Source: Isoetes taiwanensis (lineage: Eukaryota; Streptophyta; Lycopodiopsida; Isoetales; Isoetaceae). Taken from it: DNA of 64,000 nt. Made by a program: the position numbers and the translations under genes. Below, piece after piece: positions 1 to 11,399 of the stretch. Location of the stretch: the NCBI GenBank assembly GCA_021234155.1, contig JAJEKV010000399.1, forward strand, positions 64,001 through 128,000, given 5' to 3'. Each line of letters starts with the position of its first letter. Position 1 is the first letter of the stretch. Below the pieces are notes generated by a model. It was not told where the DNA came from and searched no databases. It worked only from the letters and a program-made list of their open reading frames with translations.

Positions 1-1040
1 TGCGACCCCATAATGAGAATTAGGATGAAAGAAAGGCCTATCTATAGGGTAGGGAGTTTTGTTAGTTTCTGCGAGACCATAACAAGAATATATGTATGCT
101 ATTGCCCAGTGGCAAAAGAATTTTTCATATAATATCTGCTCAAATCATGGTGCAAAGGTTCATGAGATAAATTGAGAAGGAGATACGAATGACTAAAATC
201 AAGACTTTATTATATCGTCTCTGAACCATGTTAATATCACTGAGCAAGAAGGAAACTAATTATCTCATTCAACTTATGGTAGAGATCCAATGGTAGAAAT
301 CCATCAACTAAGCAGTAGCTTAATGCACCATATCTGTTGGAAAAGAACAAAGAATGCAATAAATTACATTTTTTGAACTAGAAACTATCGTTATTATATC
401 ACATGATCCTCTACCAAAGCAAATACAAAAAAGAAAATCCCAAATTGAACATGAATTTCTACCACAAATACTCCAAACCAAGCCTTTGATTTTGCAGCCT
501 CATCTTACACAATCTCTACACGTCTAGAGCAAAGAAAGCAGATGCCCCGGGTTAAATCGAACCATGAATTGGCAGGCCAATTTGGCATTGAATAGTCTAA
601 AGGAGCTTGTTTTTCCTGCTTCTCCCTATCTACTCAATACGAAATTAGGCAAAATGAAAAAGGTGGTTCTTGTACATTACTTACCCAGCTATGGAGGGCC
701 GAGCTTACCATCTGCACAAAAGAAAGAAATGCACAAATGCCCAACTACATGAAGCTCTTACTATAAGGATGTTCTTTCTTGTCCGAACCCACGTCTATTT
801 TGCAAAAACTAGAAGGCATGTGATGCCTCCAATGAAAATGCAAAGCAAGACATTCAGCCTTCCATCATTGCCCCGAAAGAATGCGCTCCATAAAATTTTC
901 AAATACAAAAGATATATAATAGCCCAGATAACATATGATTTCATGTCCAAAAAACTCAATATAAAATTGGGGTCCGATCCCAACCTTTTTAGTTTATGTC
1001 TTGGTTATCAAGTTTTAACCATTTGAAAAAAATTTGTGTT
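1..1040. other. gene-free AT-rich stretch
   Basis: No reading frame here has a recognisable domain, and the short open frames are composition-driven. I see no tRNA-like box, long repeat or inverted terminus. Confidence 0.5.
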
Positions 1041-1050
1041 TTTTTTATGC

Positions 1051-1195
1051 TCCCTAGAACTTGGAGATTGATGTTGAAAAAAATCAAAACTTATGTTTAA
1101 GATCAGAAAGGTTCATTTGCATTTTTGAAGATCCCTAAAACTTGGAGATTGCTTTTGAAAAGATTGAGACTTATGTTGAAGGCCAGAAAGGCTAC
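1051..1195. repeat. imperfect tandem duplication, 81-bp period
   Basis: Two diverged copies start with CCCTAGAACTTGGAGATT (1051) and CCCTAAAACTTGGAGATT (1132). Each continues through a 'gacttatgtt..ag..cagaaagg' segment. No coding content is visible. Confidence 0.7.
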
Positions 1196-1439
1196 ATAGT
1201 TGGCCTGTGTTTTTGAACCAAAAAAGCAAGTTGAGCTGTTACAGTAGAAAAATATAATTGCAAAATTTGAAAGCAATGACTTTGCAAAAAAGCCATTGGG
1301 GTTGAAGTTTATATAGAAAGAACCGATCTTCTGCTCTGAGCTGGCCTCACTTCCTGGATCCTTGTCATGGTGTCAAGTTATGATTTGTTTTTGTCAATTT
1401 GGTTCATGGAAGGCATCCCGTTATTACATGTTTTTCCAT

Positions 1440-1695
1440 ATTGGGTTTAGGTATTTGTTGAGCTATATTGGGTTTTGGCTGCATGTCTCGCTATATTGGG
1501 TTTAGGTATTTGTTGAGCTATTTGAATTCAGATATTTGTTGAGCTATATTGGGTTTAGGAATTTGTTCAGCTATTTAGATTTAGGTATTTCTTGAGCTAT
1601 ATTGGATTTAGGCATTCCGTTATTGCATGTTTCGCTATATTGAGTTTAGGTATTTGTTGTGCTATTTGGGTTTAGGTATTTGTTGAGCTGGTCTC
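1440..1695. repeat. degenerate 26-27-bp minisatellite
   Basis: The unit GAGCTATATTGGGTTTAGG followed by 'tatttgtt' recurs about eight times with substitutions and partial copies. One insertion reads 'catgtctcgctatattggg'. The array is AT-rich and non-coding; the 64-codon open frame over its end is a by-product of the repeat. Confidence 0.8.
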
Positions 1696-1954
1696 ACTTC
1701 CTTCATCGGTATCAAGTTATGATTTGTTTTTGTCGTTTGAAGCCCAATGCATTGTCCAGGTGTGATTCCTGGAAGACGTCTTCGGGTTTGATTCCCCCAA
1801 GGCATTTTGTTATTGCATGTTTTGCTATATTGGATCTAGGTATTTGTTCTTGATGTGTGAATGAATAGTAGACGTGTATGTACTTTGTGAATTTAGATTT
1901 ATTGGACGCATTTGCATCATGTATATTCATGTATGTCATTTTTTTATTTTATTC

Positions 1955-2244
1955 TTTGCCTCATGGACATACATGTCTAGGTTCTAGGTTCGATTCCTAG
2001 AGGCATGTGACCATGGTGTATTCGTTGAGATTCAATATATTTTGTATGCTTGAATTAGTGTTCGAGATCCTACGGTTTCTTATTACTGCTAAGGTTTTTC
2101 CCTCGAAAACCCTTCGGGGCGGGGGTTTTTTAATCCTGTCAGTAATATGCTTGCTGCTCTCTTTTTGTTTGGGTCCCATAGGCCAATAGGCCAATTGGTC
2201 TCCGTGGACGCTAAAAACCTATTCTATTCTATTCTATTCTATTT
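1955..2244 (+). mobile_element. SINE-like retroposon with (TATTC)n 3' tail
   Basis: A perfect Pol III B-box-like sequence, GGTTCGATTCC, lies near 1987-1997 inside a 5-bp stem CTAGG/CCTAG, as in a tRNA T-arm. A convincing A box is not obvious. The body contains a hairpin-capable segment, AAAACCC pairing with GGGTTTT around CTTCGGGGCGG. The copy ends GTGGACGCTAAAAACC followed by about five TATTC units. The last ~150 bp recur on the minus strand at 10985-11140, so this is a dispersed family. It could instead be the 3' end of a LINE. Confidence 0.6.
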
Positions 2245-2491
2245 GATATTTTTTGGATATTGCTTAATGGACAATATTTCGCGATAGAGTAGATTTTAAG
2301 ATAATTCATTGCAACTAAAAATACCAAAGACAAATTTGAAGATTAAACCATAGTGAACTTATTCTCATTTGTTAGGAAGTTCTAGCAAATTCAGATCATT
2401 TTTGGCTGGACCCCCCTCCATTTTTTGTTGTGGAGATTAGATTGTTGTGAAGATTAAATTGTTGGGGAAAGGGCTTAAGCATTTGTCCACC

Positions 2492-3977
2492 TTACAAGGG
2501 ATTGGGAGCCAGCCTACGCCGGATCTTGGGCTTCAACTTATGATCTCCAAACGAATGATAATCCTCCACAAAAGGAACATATGATCTGTGCTTCCTTCTT
2601 GAAGAATTTGCAGCAGCATACGCAGCATCTATAGCTTTGGCAGATAAACATTCAGGCAATGGCTTCGGATATCGATCCTTGTCCTTGCAGTAAGAATAAA
2701 ACATATGTTTCCTCCTTACCCACCCAAGCGCTGATTTCTGTTCTGGATTTAAATCATCAAAAGTGCCCAAGTCATTTTTAACATCAAGTTCTGATGTAGA
2801 ATCACAGTTTGTTTGATTGCATGGAAAACCTTGGAGCTTCAAATCTTTGAAGCTGGCAATGAAGGGTGCCTTTGAATAATCAACAGGGTATTTTCCTCCC
2901 ATAGTTGCCCAGCCAGATCCATCCCAGATGGTGGCATATACAGCCATTGGCTTGCGCGGGTATTCCCCTGTTTGATCCTCATCTCTGCTCAGATATTGCC
3001 TGATCGGAATGTTATCCACAAAGAATCTGCATAAGAATTTTGTGCAAATTCATCAGTCAAGAAAAAACAGTACTTAAATTATCAATAGTTTAGCTTATGC
3101 AAATTATTGTTTCTACATTACTTTTTGGTGGAATCATCAGAAAGTAAGTGCGCCTATTTTATGGTACAATCACCAGACATAATACCCAGTTCATTGATTT
3201 CATTGTTTTGGGAAAAAGTGCATTCATGACATGATTCCACGAAAAGGGAAAAAAGTTGGAATATGCGAAGAAGAAAAGGATGAAGCATTACACAGTATGG
3301 TAATCGTTCCAGAAAAGGCTGTATTGATGGAAATCTGCTGTTAGATCAAACCACAGATGCAGCCTTTCTTCCCGGCCTCTTCCCATGCTGCCATTGCCGT
3401 ATATATTTGTCTGGAGCACATAAGGCATCCCAGGCACCACTCCTAGAAACTCAAAGTCAAATTCGTCGTGCTCTCTCGAATAGATATCTGAATTAGATGT
3501 CTGTAATAACTCTCAAACAGAGCATCTAAGCAAGAATTTTGTAAAAGTAAATAAGCAGAAAATCCAAATGGCAACATAATCTATACTCACATAAAATGCT
3601 GTCACAACCCCCGCAGAGTAATTTGCCGGTAGCTTGATTGATGCACTGAAGAAACCATAATGGTAACTCTGTTTAGACTTGAATCCCGATCCTAAAAAAA
3701 TCAAGAACCGTTGTTAATCGATGCAAAATAACGTAAGCAACATCTATCTTGTGGAATTACCGGAGTGCTTATCAAGAACAAGCTGGATTGTATTCTTGTC
3801 ATTTTGCAGATTGACATTTGTATCACCTCCCCAAATAATCGAATATCCATCTCTGAACAAAACTGGTGGAATTTGCCCTGCTAAGTCTGGCAATGCTTCA
3901 ACTAATTGGTGTGCAAGAAAAATACACAGAACTAGCTGCATCTGCCGTTTCATATCCTCCGATCTTTGAGAATTCAT
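2492..3977 (-). CDS. XTH: xyloglucan endotransglucosylase/hydrolase, group III-B (XTH27/28-like), four exons
   Basis: A secreted GH16 cell-wall enzyme that cuts xyloglucan and re-joins it to another chain or to water, in the apoplast. Exons by splice sites and frame: 3977-3761, 3691-3591, 3500-3292 and 3026-2492, giving 353 residues (345 from the second Met at 3953, which starts a better signal peptide, [20 protein letters not shown]). The catalytic block [10 protein letters not shown] spans about residues 117-126 and keeps both glutamates and the middle aspartate of the family [22 protein letters not shown] follows, then [17 protein letters not shown]. The C-terminal extension with [19 protein letters not shown] resembles group III-B proteins, and cysteines fit the XTH C-terminal disulfides. 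Introns are 69, 90 and 265 bp. The splice at 3292 most likely uses GT|GTAATG, which keeps the frame. No lesion is seen, so it is probably functional. Confidence 0.93.
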
Positions 3978-4019
3978 CTAAGTAAGTATATGCCTGCGGA
4001 ACTGCCTAACCAAAAAGAA

Positions 4020-4026
4020 TTATATA
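4020..4026 (-). promoter_or_regulatory. candidate TATA box of the XTH gene
   Basis: On the minus strand TATATAA lies 43 nt upstream of the first ATG and 67 nt upstream of the alternative ATG. Spacing would give a very short 5' leader. AT-rich plant DNA yields such matches by chance, so this is only a candidate. Confidence 0.3.
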
Positions 4027-4339
4027 TCAAGCTTTAGCCAGTGACAAGCTTCAAAGTGGCAAAAAGAATCCGCGTCAATATCTAATTCCAGCTGTGATAT
4101 TGCAAAGAAATGATCTGGCAAACGCAATATAACGAGTAGAAGCTGAAGGATTGAAGAAAAAAACAGAGATCCAGCTTAATATGATGCCGGAGCTCTATAA
4201 GACTCCAAAAAGAAGTAAATGAATACCTACCTCGAGAAAAAGAAGCCGAAAGAGAACAAAAGGTGAACAAAATTCGGTACTCTTTTAAAGATTCGATCGA
4301 CGTAAGAAGGGAATGCAATCTTTACAATGAAAATGCTTT

Positions 4340-5885
4340 AAGGAAGTAGAGATAAGAAGGGAAGGTAAGCAACTTGCCAAGAAATTGTGGAAGGCAGAAG
4401 ACGAAGGGACCCGATGCCAAATTTTGTGCTGCGCCTACCGGATTCAAACGTTTGGGAGGCCGGAGGTTCCGTTACGGCAGCTATGGCGATATGCTGATTT
4501 CGTTATGGCAGCTATGGCTATGGCGATATGCTCATTCCATGTTGTTATGGCTTTTTAGATTGTACGCTCTCTCACGATCGTCGCCATCGCCAGCTCGACA
4601 TTTAGAGCTTAAACTTTCGCCATTTCTGGCTGTGTCGACAAATTTAGGACCACCCTTCTAAAATGAACAAGGAATACGCTTTGTTGACAAGAAATACCAA
4701 AACCCCATGTATCTCGGTATTGTAGTGGTCCGTTGGGAAGATTTTGGAGATATTCCCAGTTGGCCAATGGCGTAACTGATAATCTGCATTCCATTCTGTT
4801 CGTGATTGATGGATCGTCAAGTTTATTTTCATGAAGCTGGTTACGAGTTCTGCAAGATGCTAGGTGATTGATACGTCGCTTATTTTCCTTAAATTGGTTG
4901 CCAGTTGTGAAGGTTGTGACTGATTATGCAGACTTGGTCCTCAGACTAGTTCCATTGCAAAGAAGAGGAGCGTTATTCAAAAGTTCTCTGCCATGCTCAT
5001 TGATGAATTTTTATTAGTATCAGTTGTAAGCTTGGAGCATGAAAAGAATTTAGGGCACTTATCAAATACTAGGCTGCCAGTTTTGCATTATGAAGGGATG
5101 ACTTCCATTGACAGCAACATTGCCTAAAAATTTTCGGGCTATTGCGTATCCTTTCAATTAATTCCAGTCATGGAAATTAGATAAAGCCTCTGAAAATTAA
5201 TTCTAGCAATCGAGGTCCATGCACGAGACACTGGTAAATTAGTTCGAATGCTTAGATCTCCTTTTCCTTATCATTCTTCCCAGACAAAATTGCTTTAAAT
5301 TTTACCAAAAGACCTTTAAATCTCAGGTTAGCTAAGACTTAAGACTCAGTTCGCAACCTTAGGGATTTTTTACAAGAAAAAGACCCCTAAGACTAGATCC
5401 TGGTACAATTTTCCATAATAAAACATCTTTTATATATGACTTTCTTATTTCATTGTTTTACATGAGATTTTCAAAGATGTTCATGCAACATCAGTTTAAA
5501 CCCTTCTGATTCATAAGTTTAAAGCCACTTAAAGCATGCCACATACACTCAATAAAAGACAATTTCCAATGATATTCATAAAAAGATCTAAGCACTAGAT
5601 CCTAGGTTCATTTTGGCATAATTTCAACCAGACTACTTTAGACCACCAACTTAAATAGCACATAGTTGCTCCGAGATTTAACAAAACGTAGATATCACAT
5701 TTGTTTAAGCAAGAAATGAACAAGACATGAATTAGAATATAATAGAAGCTTTGAAGCCGTATTCTGAATTGGAGAAAATGTGCAGTAAAGAAACTTCCCA
5801 AACCCCCCAAATCTAATTCTAAGTAGCAGCTGCAGTCATCACCTTGCATCACAGCAAATATCAGCAGCCCCACGGATTGTTGAAG
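4340..5885. other. intergenic stretch without a supported gene
   Basis: Short open frames overlap each other on both strands and match nothing I know. At 4480-4560 a short 'ggcagctatggc' motif recurs ('tatggcgatatgct' twice). Nothing else stands out. Confidence 0.5.
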
Positions 5886-6227
5886 TGTCAAATTCTAGTG
5901 CTTCAGATCGACCAACAGAATTTGGCGACCAAAAGAAAATGCTGCGTGAGGGCCTTCGACGTGCAACGATAATACAATGTGACGGGTACCATCAGCTCTA
6001 CGCTAGTAGATCCTATAGCAGGGGTAGATATATCATGTTGTTAAGCTTATGTTGTGCTCTAGACATTCTACTACTCATGGATAGGATATGGAGGCATCTA
6101 TTAGACTTGAATGTTGGTGACTTCCTTAATGTGAACCTTAAACAAAAAGAATAAAAAATACTCGTGACTTACTAAGGCAGGAGATATCTCTGCCTACAAA
6201 GTATACATGTACCACAAAAGTTTTGTT

Positions 6228-6312
6228 CAACGGATGTGTGGCGAGTTGGTATACACTTAGTGATGTCTAAGATTTGTGCACTTTAGTCAGGGGTTCAAAA
6301 CCCTGCTTTAGA
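6228..6312 (+). mobile_element. tRNA-like (Pol III promoter) head, copy 1
   Basis: TGGCGAGTTGG fits the Pol III A box and GGGTTCAAAACCC fits a B box/T-arm about 45 nt further on, followed by a T-run near 6314. It looks like the head of a tRNA-derived SINE, not a working tRNA: the cloverleaf is not closed and there is no clear anticodon stem. Confidence 0.55.
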
Positions 6313-6562
6313 TGTTTTTTTTTTATAGGAGTTGCTAGGGGTTATATTAATGATGACCCCCGACGTAGCAGAACTTTCTGTTGATACATGTCCACTATGG
6401 TCCGTTTGGCACAACCCGATATGGATAGGATATGAAAGCGTCTATTAGACTTGACTGTTAGTGATATGGACCTTAAACAAAAAGAATAAAAAAATACTCG
6501 TGACTTCCTAAGGCAGGAGATATCTCTGCCTACAAAGTATACATGTACCACAAAATTTTTGC

Positions 6563-6650
6563 GCAATGGATGTGTGGCGAGTTGGTATAGATCTATGATG
6601 CTTAAGATTTGTGCACTTTGGTTAGGGGTTCAAATCCTTGCTTTGGATGT
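6563..6650 (+). mobile_element. tRNA-like (Pol III promoter) head, copy 2
   Basis: Second copy of the head at 6228, with the same A box TGGCGAGTTGG and a B box GGGGTTCAAATCCTTG. It is followed by 'gctttggatgtcatgggagttgc', so the T-run of copy 1 is missing. Confidence 0.55.
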
Positions 6651-7010
6651 CATGGGAGTTGCTAGGAGTTATATTAATAATGACCCCCTACGTAGTAGAA
6701 CTTTTTGTTGATACGTCCACTATAGTCCATTCGGCACAACCCAATATGGATAGGATATGAAGGCGTCTATTAGAGTTGCTAGGGGTTATATTAATAATGA
6801 CCCCCTACGTAGTAGTAGAACTTTCTGTTGATACGTCCACTATGGTCCATTCGGCACAACCCAATATGGATAGGATATGAAGGCGTCTATTAGATTTGAC
6901 TGTGTGGTGACTTCCTTAATGTGGACCTTAAATAAAAAGAATAAAATTATGAGCTTAACTTCACAGTCAATCTCACAGACAAATTATGAGTTACATATCC
7001 ATAAGGTTCT

Positions 7011-8219
7011 GCAATTGTAGAAAATGTATAGTATTACATAAGATTGTCAATGGTTATTAGGCTGTATTCGTAGATTTTTTAGTATAATGATGACGGTGGA
7101 AATGCAATTTTGAACAGCAGAAGGTTTGGTGATGTAGATCATAAATGCTCGATCGATTAGGGCAGTTTTGGGCCGATTAGGGCTGCAGATGGCGTCCAGT
7201 TTTGGGCCGATTAGGGCTGCAGATGGCGTCATAGATCGAAGGCGGCAATATATCTTGTAGGCCAGGTCTTGTAGGCGATGCATTTCTTCATGCAGGAATT
7301 GCCGTTTTTACGATCAAACGACACGAGAGTTTCATTCTTTGTTTCGCTTTTATGCAGCATTCAACTCCACGAGTTTGTGTCATTTGCTTGAGCTCTGCCG
7401 TGGAGGCTTGGTCATTTGTTCAAGCTTTCTAACACTCCATATTTCTTTTTGCGCAGTCCAAATTTGTGCTTACAAAGCCGTAGCTCTTTTGCGAAGCTGT
7501 GAAAGGGTTCTTATGCCTTGGAATCCTTTATGAGCTTGCTCTAGTTAGTTACGGCGGTGTCTACTTATTGTTTGATGCTTCTGCTATGGCGGTGGAGATG
7601 ATTCATTTCCCTAGTCCTGCCATAAATAATTCTGTTTGTTTCTTCTTGGCGATGGCGTTGGGGCATGTTTCTCTTCTCTGCCATAGTTACCCCAGGGTTT
7701 AATTTTGGAATGTAACTAGACTTGATTGCTTGCGCTCTTTGTTGTTCTTGATTCTTATCTGCTCTTGCCGCTGGGTTTTCTTGTAAGTCTCTGTTTCTTT
7801 GTTTGCTTTGTTTGCTCTGTGTGTCTCAAATTCAGGATAAGCCTTGTCGTACTCCTTATGGCAGGAGGGTAACTCCCTCAATTTGAAAGTAGTTTGTTGT
7901 TCTTCTATTTGCTGCAACAGGGTATACTTCAGCAGGAAAATTATTGTGCTCCAACACGGTATACTTTAGCAGGAAACTTCTTGTTCTTAAGGTTAATGTG
8001 ATTTACATCAGACTTATATATACATATATATACAGAAGGTTGTATGTCTTGGTTAGTGATTGACTGCATCATTGACTGGGACACCATTGTTTCCAAATCA
8101 TATACTGACGTGGAAATTGCAGTTTGACCCCATCAAGGGGTCAACGGACGGCCATAGTGTCTCCATTTGGAATCAGAGTTGGAATATTCATAAGATCAAT
8201 GGCCTAGAATAAAAGATAA
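7011..8219. other. gene-free stretch between repeat blocks
   Basis: A 33-bp direct duplication ('gggccgattagggctgcaga' core) sits at about 7168-7228. 'cagcaggaaa.tt.ttgt' recurs at 7930-7982. Otherwise no domain or RNA gene is visible. Confidence 0.45.
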
Positions 8220-8840
8220 TACAAAAGAAGCGATCCATTCAGCGCAACCCGATATGGATAGGATATGAAGGCATTATTAGACTAGGGGTTATATTAATGA
8301 TGACCCCCTATGTATACATGTCCACTATGGTCCATTCGGCGCAACCCAATATGGATAGCAGGGCTCGAAAATAGCAATGAGTCTAACCAGTAAAAATGCC
8401 GTTAGCTATTTGAGGCTACCGGAAAAAATATATGTTAGTGTAGTTTTTAGTGTATTTTACCGGAAATTTGTTAATTTCTTGCCGGAATATTGCCGGAAAA
8501 TTTTCAAGAGAATCGGAATTTAACACAAGTGGGCGGATTTTTAGGGGAGGAACTCCCCTATTTTCGAACCATGATGGATAGGATATGAAGGCGTCTATTA
8601 GACTTGACTGTGTGGTGACTTCCTTAATGTGGACCTTAATCAAAAAGAATAAAATTATGAGCTTAACTTCACAGTCAATCTCACAGACAAATTATGAGTT
8701 ACATGTCCATTATGGTCCATTCGTATTAGATTTGACTGTGTGGTGACTTCCTTAATGTGGACCTTAAACAAAAAGAATAAAATTATGAGCTTAACTTCAC
8801 AGTCAATTTCAGAGACAAATTATGAGTTTTAAACTTCCTT
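8220..8840 (+). repeat. composite repeat array, block 2 (interrupted by a MITE)
   Basis: Further copies of modules A and B seen at 6095-7010: B at about 8232-8358 (partly repeated), A at 8597-8705 and again at 8727-8830 including 'gcttaacttcacagtcaat'. The B module is split at 8358 by a 215-bp insertion. Confidence 0.75.
8359..8573. mobile_element. hAT-type MITE, 215 bp
   Basis: Imperfect terminal inverted repeats CAGGGCTCGAAAATAG and CATGGTTCGAAAATAG (14 of 16 identical). The element is flanked on both sides by the 8-bp direct repeat ATGGATAG (8351-8358 and 8574-8581). CAGGG ends with an 8-bp target duplication are the hAT hallmark. It sits inside a repeat module whose uninterrupted copies (e.g. 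6745) show the empty site. No coding capacity. Confidence 0.88.
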
Positions 8841-9162
8841 TACATTAGGTTTCCATTTCTGTGCATATCAATGGGCTTGATTATTAAACATGAACCAGTT
8901 ATAACTCTATCAGTTGATTTTTCTATTGGCACAGATTGTTTGCACTCAGTTCTATGAACCGACAAGAGCTGTTGGATAGGCATATTCACCCCTTATTCTT
9001 TAATCTACACCGTACGTAAAGTTCCTCGTTTGTGGGGTATGCAAGTACAAAATTTGCTATATTGTATAACAAGATTTGCAAAATATTATAAGATTTCAAG
9101 TGAAATACTATATGGTGTTGATTTTGTACGTGCAAAATACAATTATGAGGGCTCTCGCTGGT

Positions 9163-9480
9163 GAAACAGAGCTCTCGATCCAAAGTTATGATAAGAAATG
9201 TGTTGCCGGCGGGGAAACTGCACTACATGCGCCCTTGAAGCCCTTCATGTGCCCAACCCGGCCGAAAAATTGCTGTTTTAGCATAGATAACTTAACCAAA
9301 CATATCCATATCATACACTATCAAAAAGATCTCGGAGAGAGCTTTCCAACGCAATAAAAATCATCTGAAACAGAGCTCTGGATCAAAAGTTATGATAAGA
9401 AATGTGTTGCCGGCGGGGAAACTGCACTACATGCGCCCTTCAAGCCCTTCATGCGCCCTTCAAGGCCTTCATGTGCCCAT
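9163..9480. repeat. diverged direct duplication of ~95 bp
   Basis: Copies at about 9163-9256 and 9366-9480 share 'gttatgataagaaatgtgtt' and 'gccggcggggaaactgcact'. The second has an extra internal 'gcgcccttcaagcccttcat' unit. Confidence 0.8.
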
Positions 9481-9595
9481 TATGCACCACACACATAAAA
9501 AGAGGGCTTTTGTTGTGAGCCATTGGTTGTTGACCATTATGCACCACACGCACAAAAAAAGGGCTTTTGTTGTGAGCCATTGGTTGTTGACCATT
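9478..9595. repeat. 57-bp tandem duplication
   Basis: Two nearly identical head-to-tail copies start with CATTATGCACCACAC and contain GGGCTTTTGTTGTGAGCCAT. Differences are limited to an a/g change and the A-run. Confidence 0.9.
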
Positions 9596-9599
9596 GAAA

Positions 9600-10984
9600 A
9601 AAAAGGCTAAAATCAATGGCTCAGAAATGGTGCACTCTAGATGTACGCATTAGTACATCCATTTGAATACATCACGAAATCATAGGAAAACCTTGATGAA
9701 AAGCGTACAAAAACACAAAGAAAACCCCCTGTTATTATGCTACATATTCGAAATGAGAGAAGTAGCTAAAGTAGAACTAGATCGAAATGGGAGAAGGAAT
9801 GGGATCTGTATTCGTGATAGTTTAAATGCTTTTTCGAATAACTCTAAGCAATATGAAGATTATAAACTTGCCATGGCTGAAAAAAATGATTACCTTGTTT
9901 GGCTTTTCAATCTTTTAACTCAATGCAGCAATCTAGCAATCTGATGGTATCAATCCTGTGTGCCTAATTGGGGACGGTCCCTATTCGTATCATACGACTT
10001 CTCCCCCCACCAACCATAAACCTCATTCCGTACATGAACCAAAATTTCAAAAAAAAAAAAAACCGTACTTTTGTTGGTAGGTACACAAACGGAAATACCT
10101 TAAAATTGAACCCCTTTCCATTTACGCACGTGGTTTTGGGGGGTCTTCTGAGTGACACCCCTTGCTGGCTTCATTCAGTTTGTGCCTATGAGTGGCCATT
10201 TCAAAGGTCTCATCCTTGGATAAATCCGCAGTTGCAAGATTCATTGCAGCATCCTTATCTGCACACTTAGATAATGCCTTCACAGGTTTGTGATAATAAA
10301 AAATATTTCTCACTCTCAAGAGGACATGCAGTCTATTGTGTTGACTAAGGTGCGTCGTATTATTTTTGAAGAGCGGCATTGCTTCTTGAGTCCAATATTG
10401 TGATGGAGAATTTAAAAGCAGTTGTGGTTCTCTTAAAAAGGGACAAAGATTTCAAAATTCCTAGGACTGACGTGGTAGCTAATCATAACTGCCTCTAACT
10501 GTGCTTTTATTGTTGATAGGCAGGAATAGGGTGTTGTGTGCTATGCGTTGGGGTGCCTTTCTTTGTACTCCACTGGCGCGTTTTCACCCTCTCCTTAATT
10601 TGAAGAAATAGATAGCAAATATTAATATCTTCTAGTAGAACCAACTATCCTTTCTAAGTACTATGTTTGCGCCATGTTTAAGCACTATACACCTAATAGA
10701 TTATCCAGATCATGGAATATTTTGTCATCAAAGCCATGAAATATTTCCATCATCAAACCTTTACATTTTCGCTACACTTAGATGAAACATCTCCAAATCA
10801 CATTCTATATCAAGCATATAGACTGATGACAACAGCTAGTAGTTTTTCATGAACAATTCATCTGTTTCGCAAGCTTCTTCCAACAAAATATTGATTGCCT
10901 CAATCACACCCTTGATAGCCATGGGGAATGTGTCCTAAATTATAGCTCGTACTTGCATATTCATCTCGTTTTGTCTGAATATCT
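9600..10984. other. gene-free stretch
   Basis: Open frames up to about 100 codons show no domain. A 13-bp A-run near 10050 is the only simple repeat. I see no repeat structure or RNA gene. Confidence 0.45.
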
Positions 10985-11140
10985 TTTTAAGAATAGAATA
11001 GAATAGTTTTTTTATCGTCCACTGAGACCAATCGGCCTATGGGACCCAGAAGGAGCGCAGCAAACTTATTACTGTCCGGGTTAAAAAACCCCCGCCCCGA
11101 AGGGTTTTCGAGGGAAAACCGTGGCAGTAATAAGAATGTT
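10985..11140 (-). mobile_element. retroposon 3' end with (TATTC)n tail
   Basis: Reverse-strand copy of the 3' part of the element at 1955-2244. It shares the CCCTCGAAAACCCTTCGGGG block, the 'gggtcccataggcc' block and the end GTGGACGATAAAAAAAC followed by about three TATTC units. The 5' part is unlike the first copy, so it is truncated or carries a different head. It lies just upstream of a LINE running the other way. Confidence 0.65.
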
Positions 11141-11399
11141 GTCAAACTGTACAAGTATACATCATCATGAAATAAATGTGTATGTACATGTCAAGTGCGT
11201 GCCCGAGGACATAGCTGATCTCGCATGTCCATGACCTCCTAGCATCCGTACGGATGCCGTGCTCAATGTCACATGTAGCGGCTGGCCAGGCCTGACCAAC
11301 TCAGCATAGCGCGTCCGGATTTGATCATAGAGTGCAATCCAATATTATTGTCCATTACAGGGACCTCAAATAAGAAATTGGTTGTTCTTCTGCCAGGGT

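Larger units (their letters stand above)
6095..7010 (+). repeat. composite repeat array with tRNA-like heads, block 1
   Basis: Two modules alternate. Module A contains 'gacttccttaatgtggacc' plus 'aaacaaaaagaataaaa'. Module B runs 'gttgctaggggttatattaa', 'gaccccctacgtagtagaac', 'cattcggcacaacccaatat' and 'ggataggatatgaaggcgtc'. Module B occurs three times here (about 6329, 6655 and 6775). Identity between copies is high, so the duplications are fairly recent. No protein is encoded. Confidence 0.75.

Noticed and set aside
6228-6312. Functional tRNA gene
   Set aside because: No closed cloverleaf and a duplicated copy inside a repeat array; Pol III boxes only.
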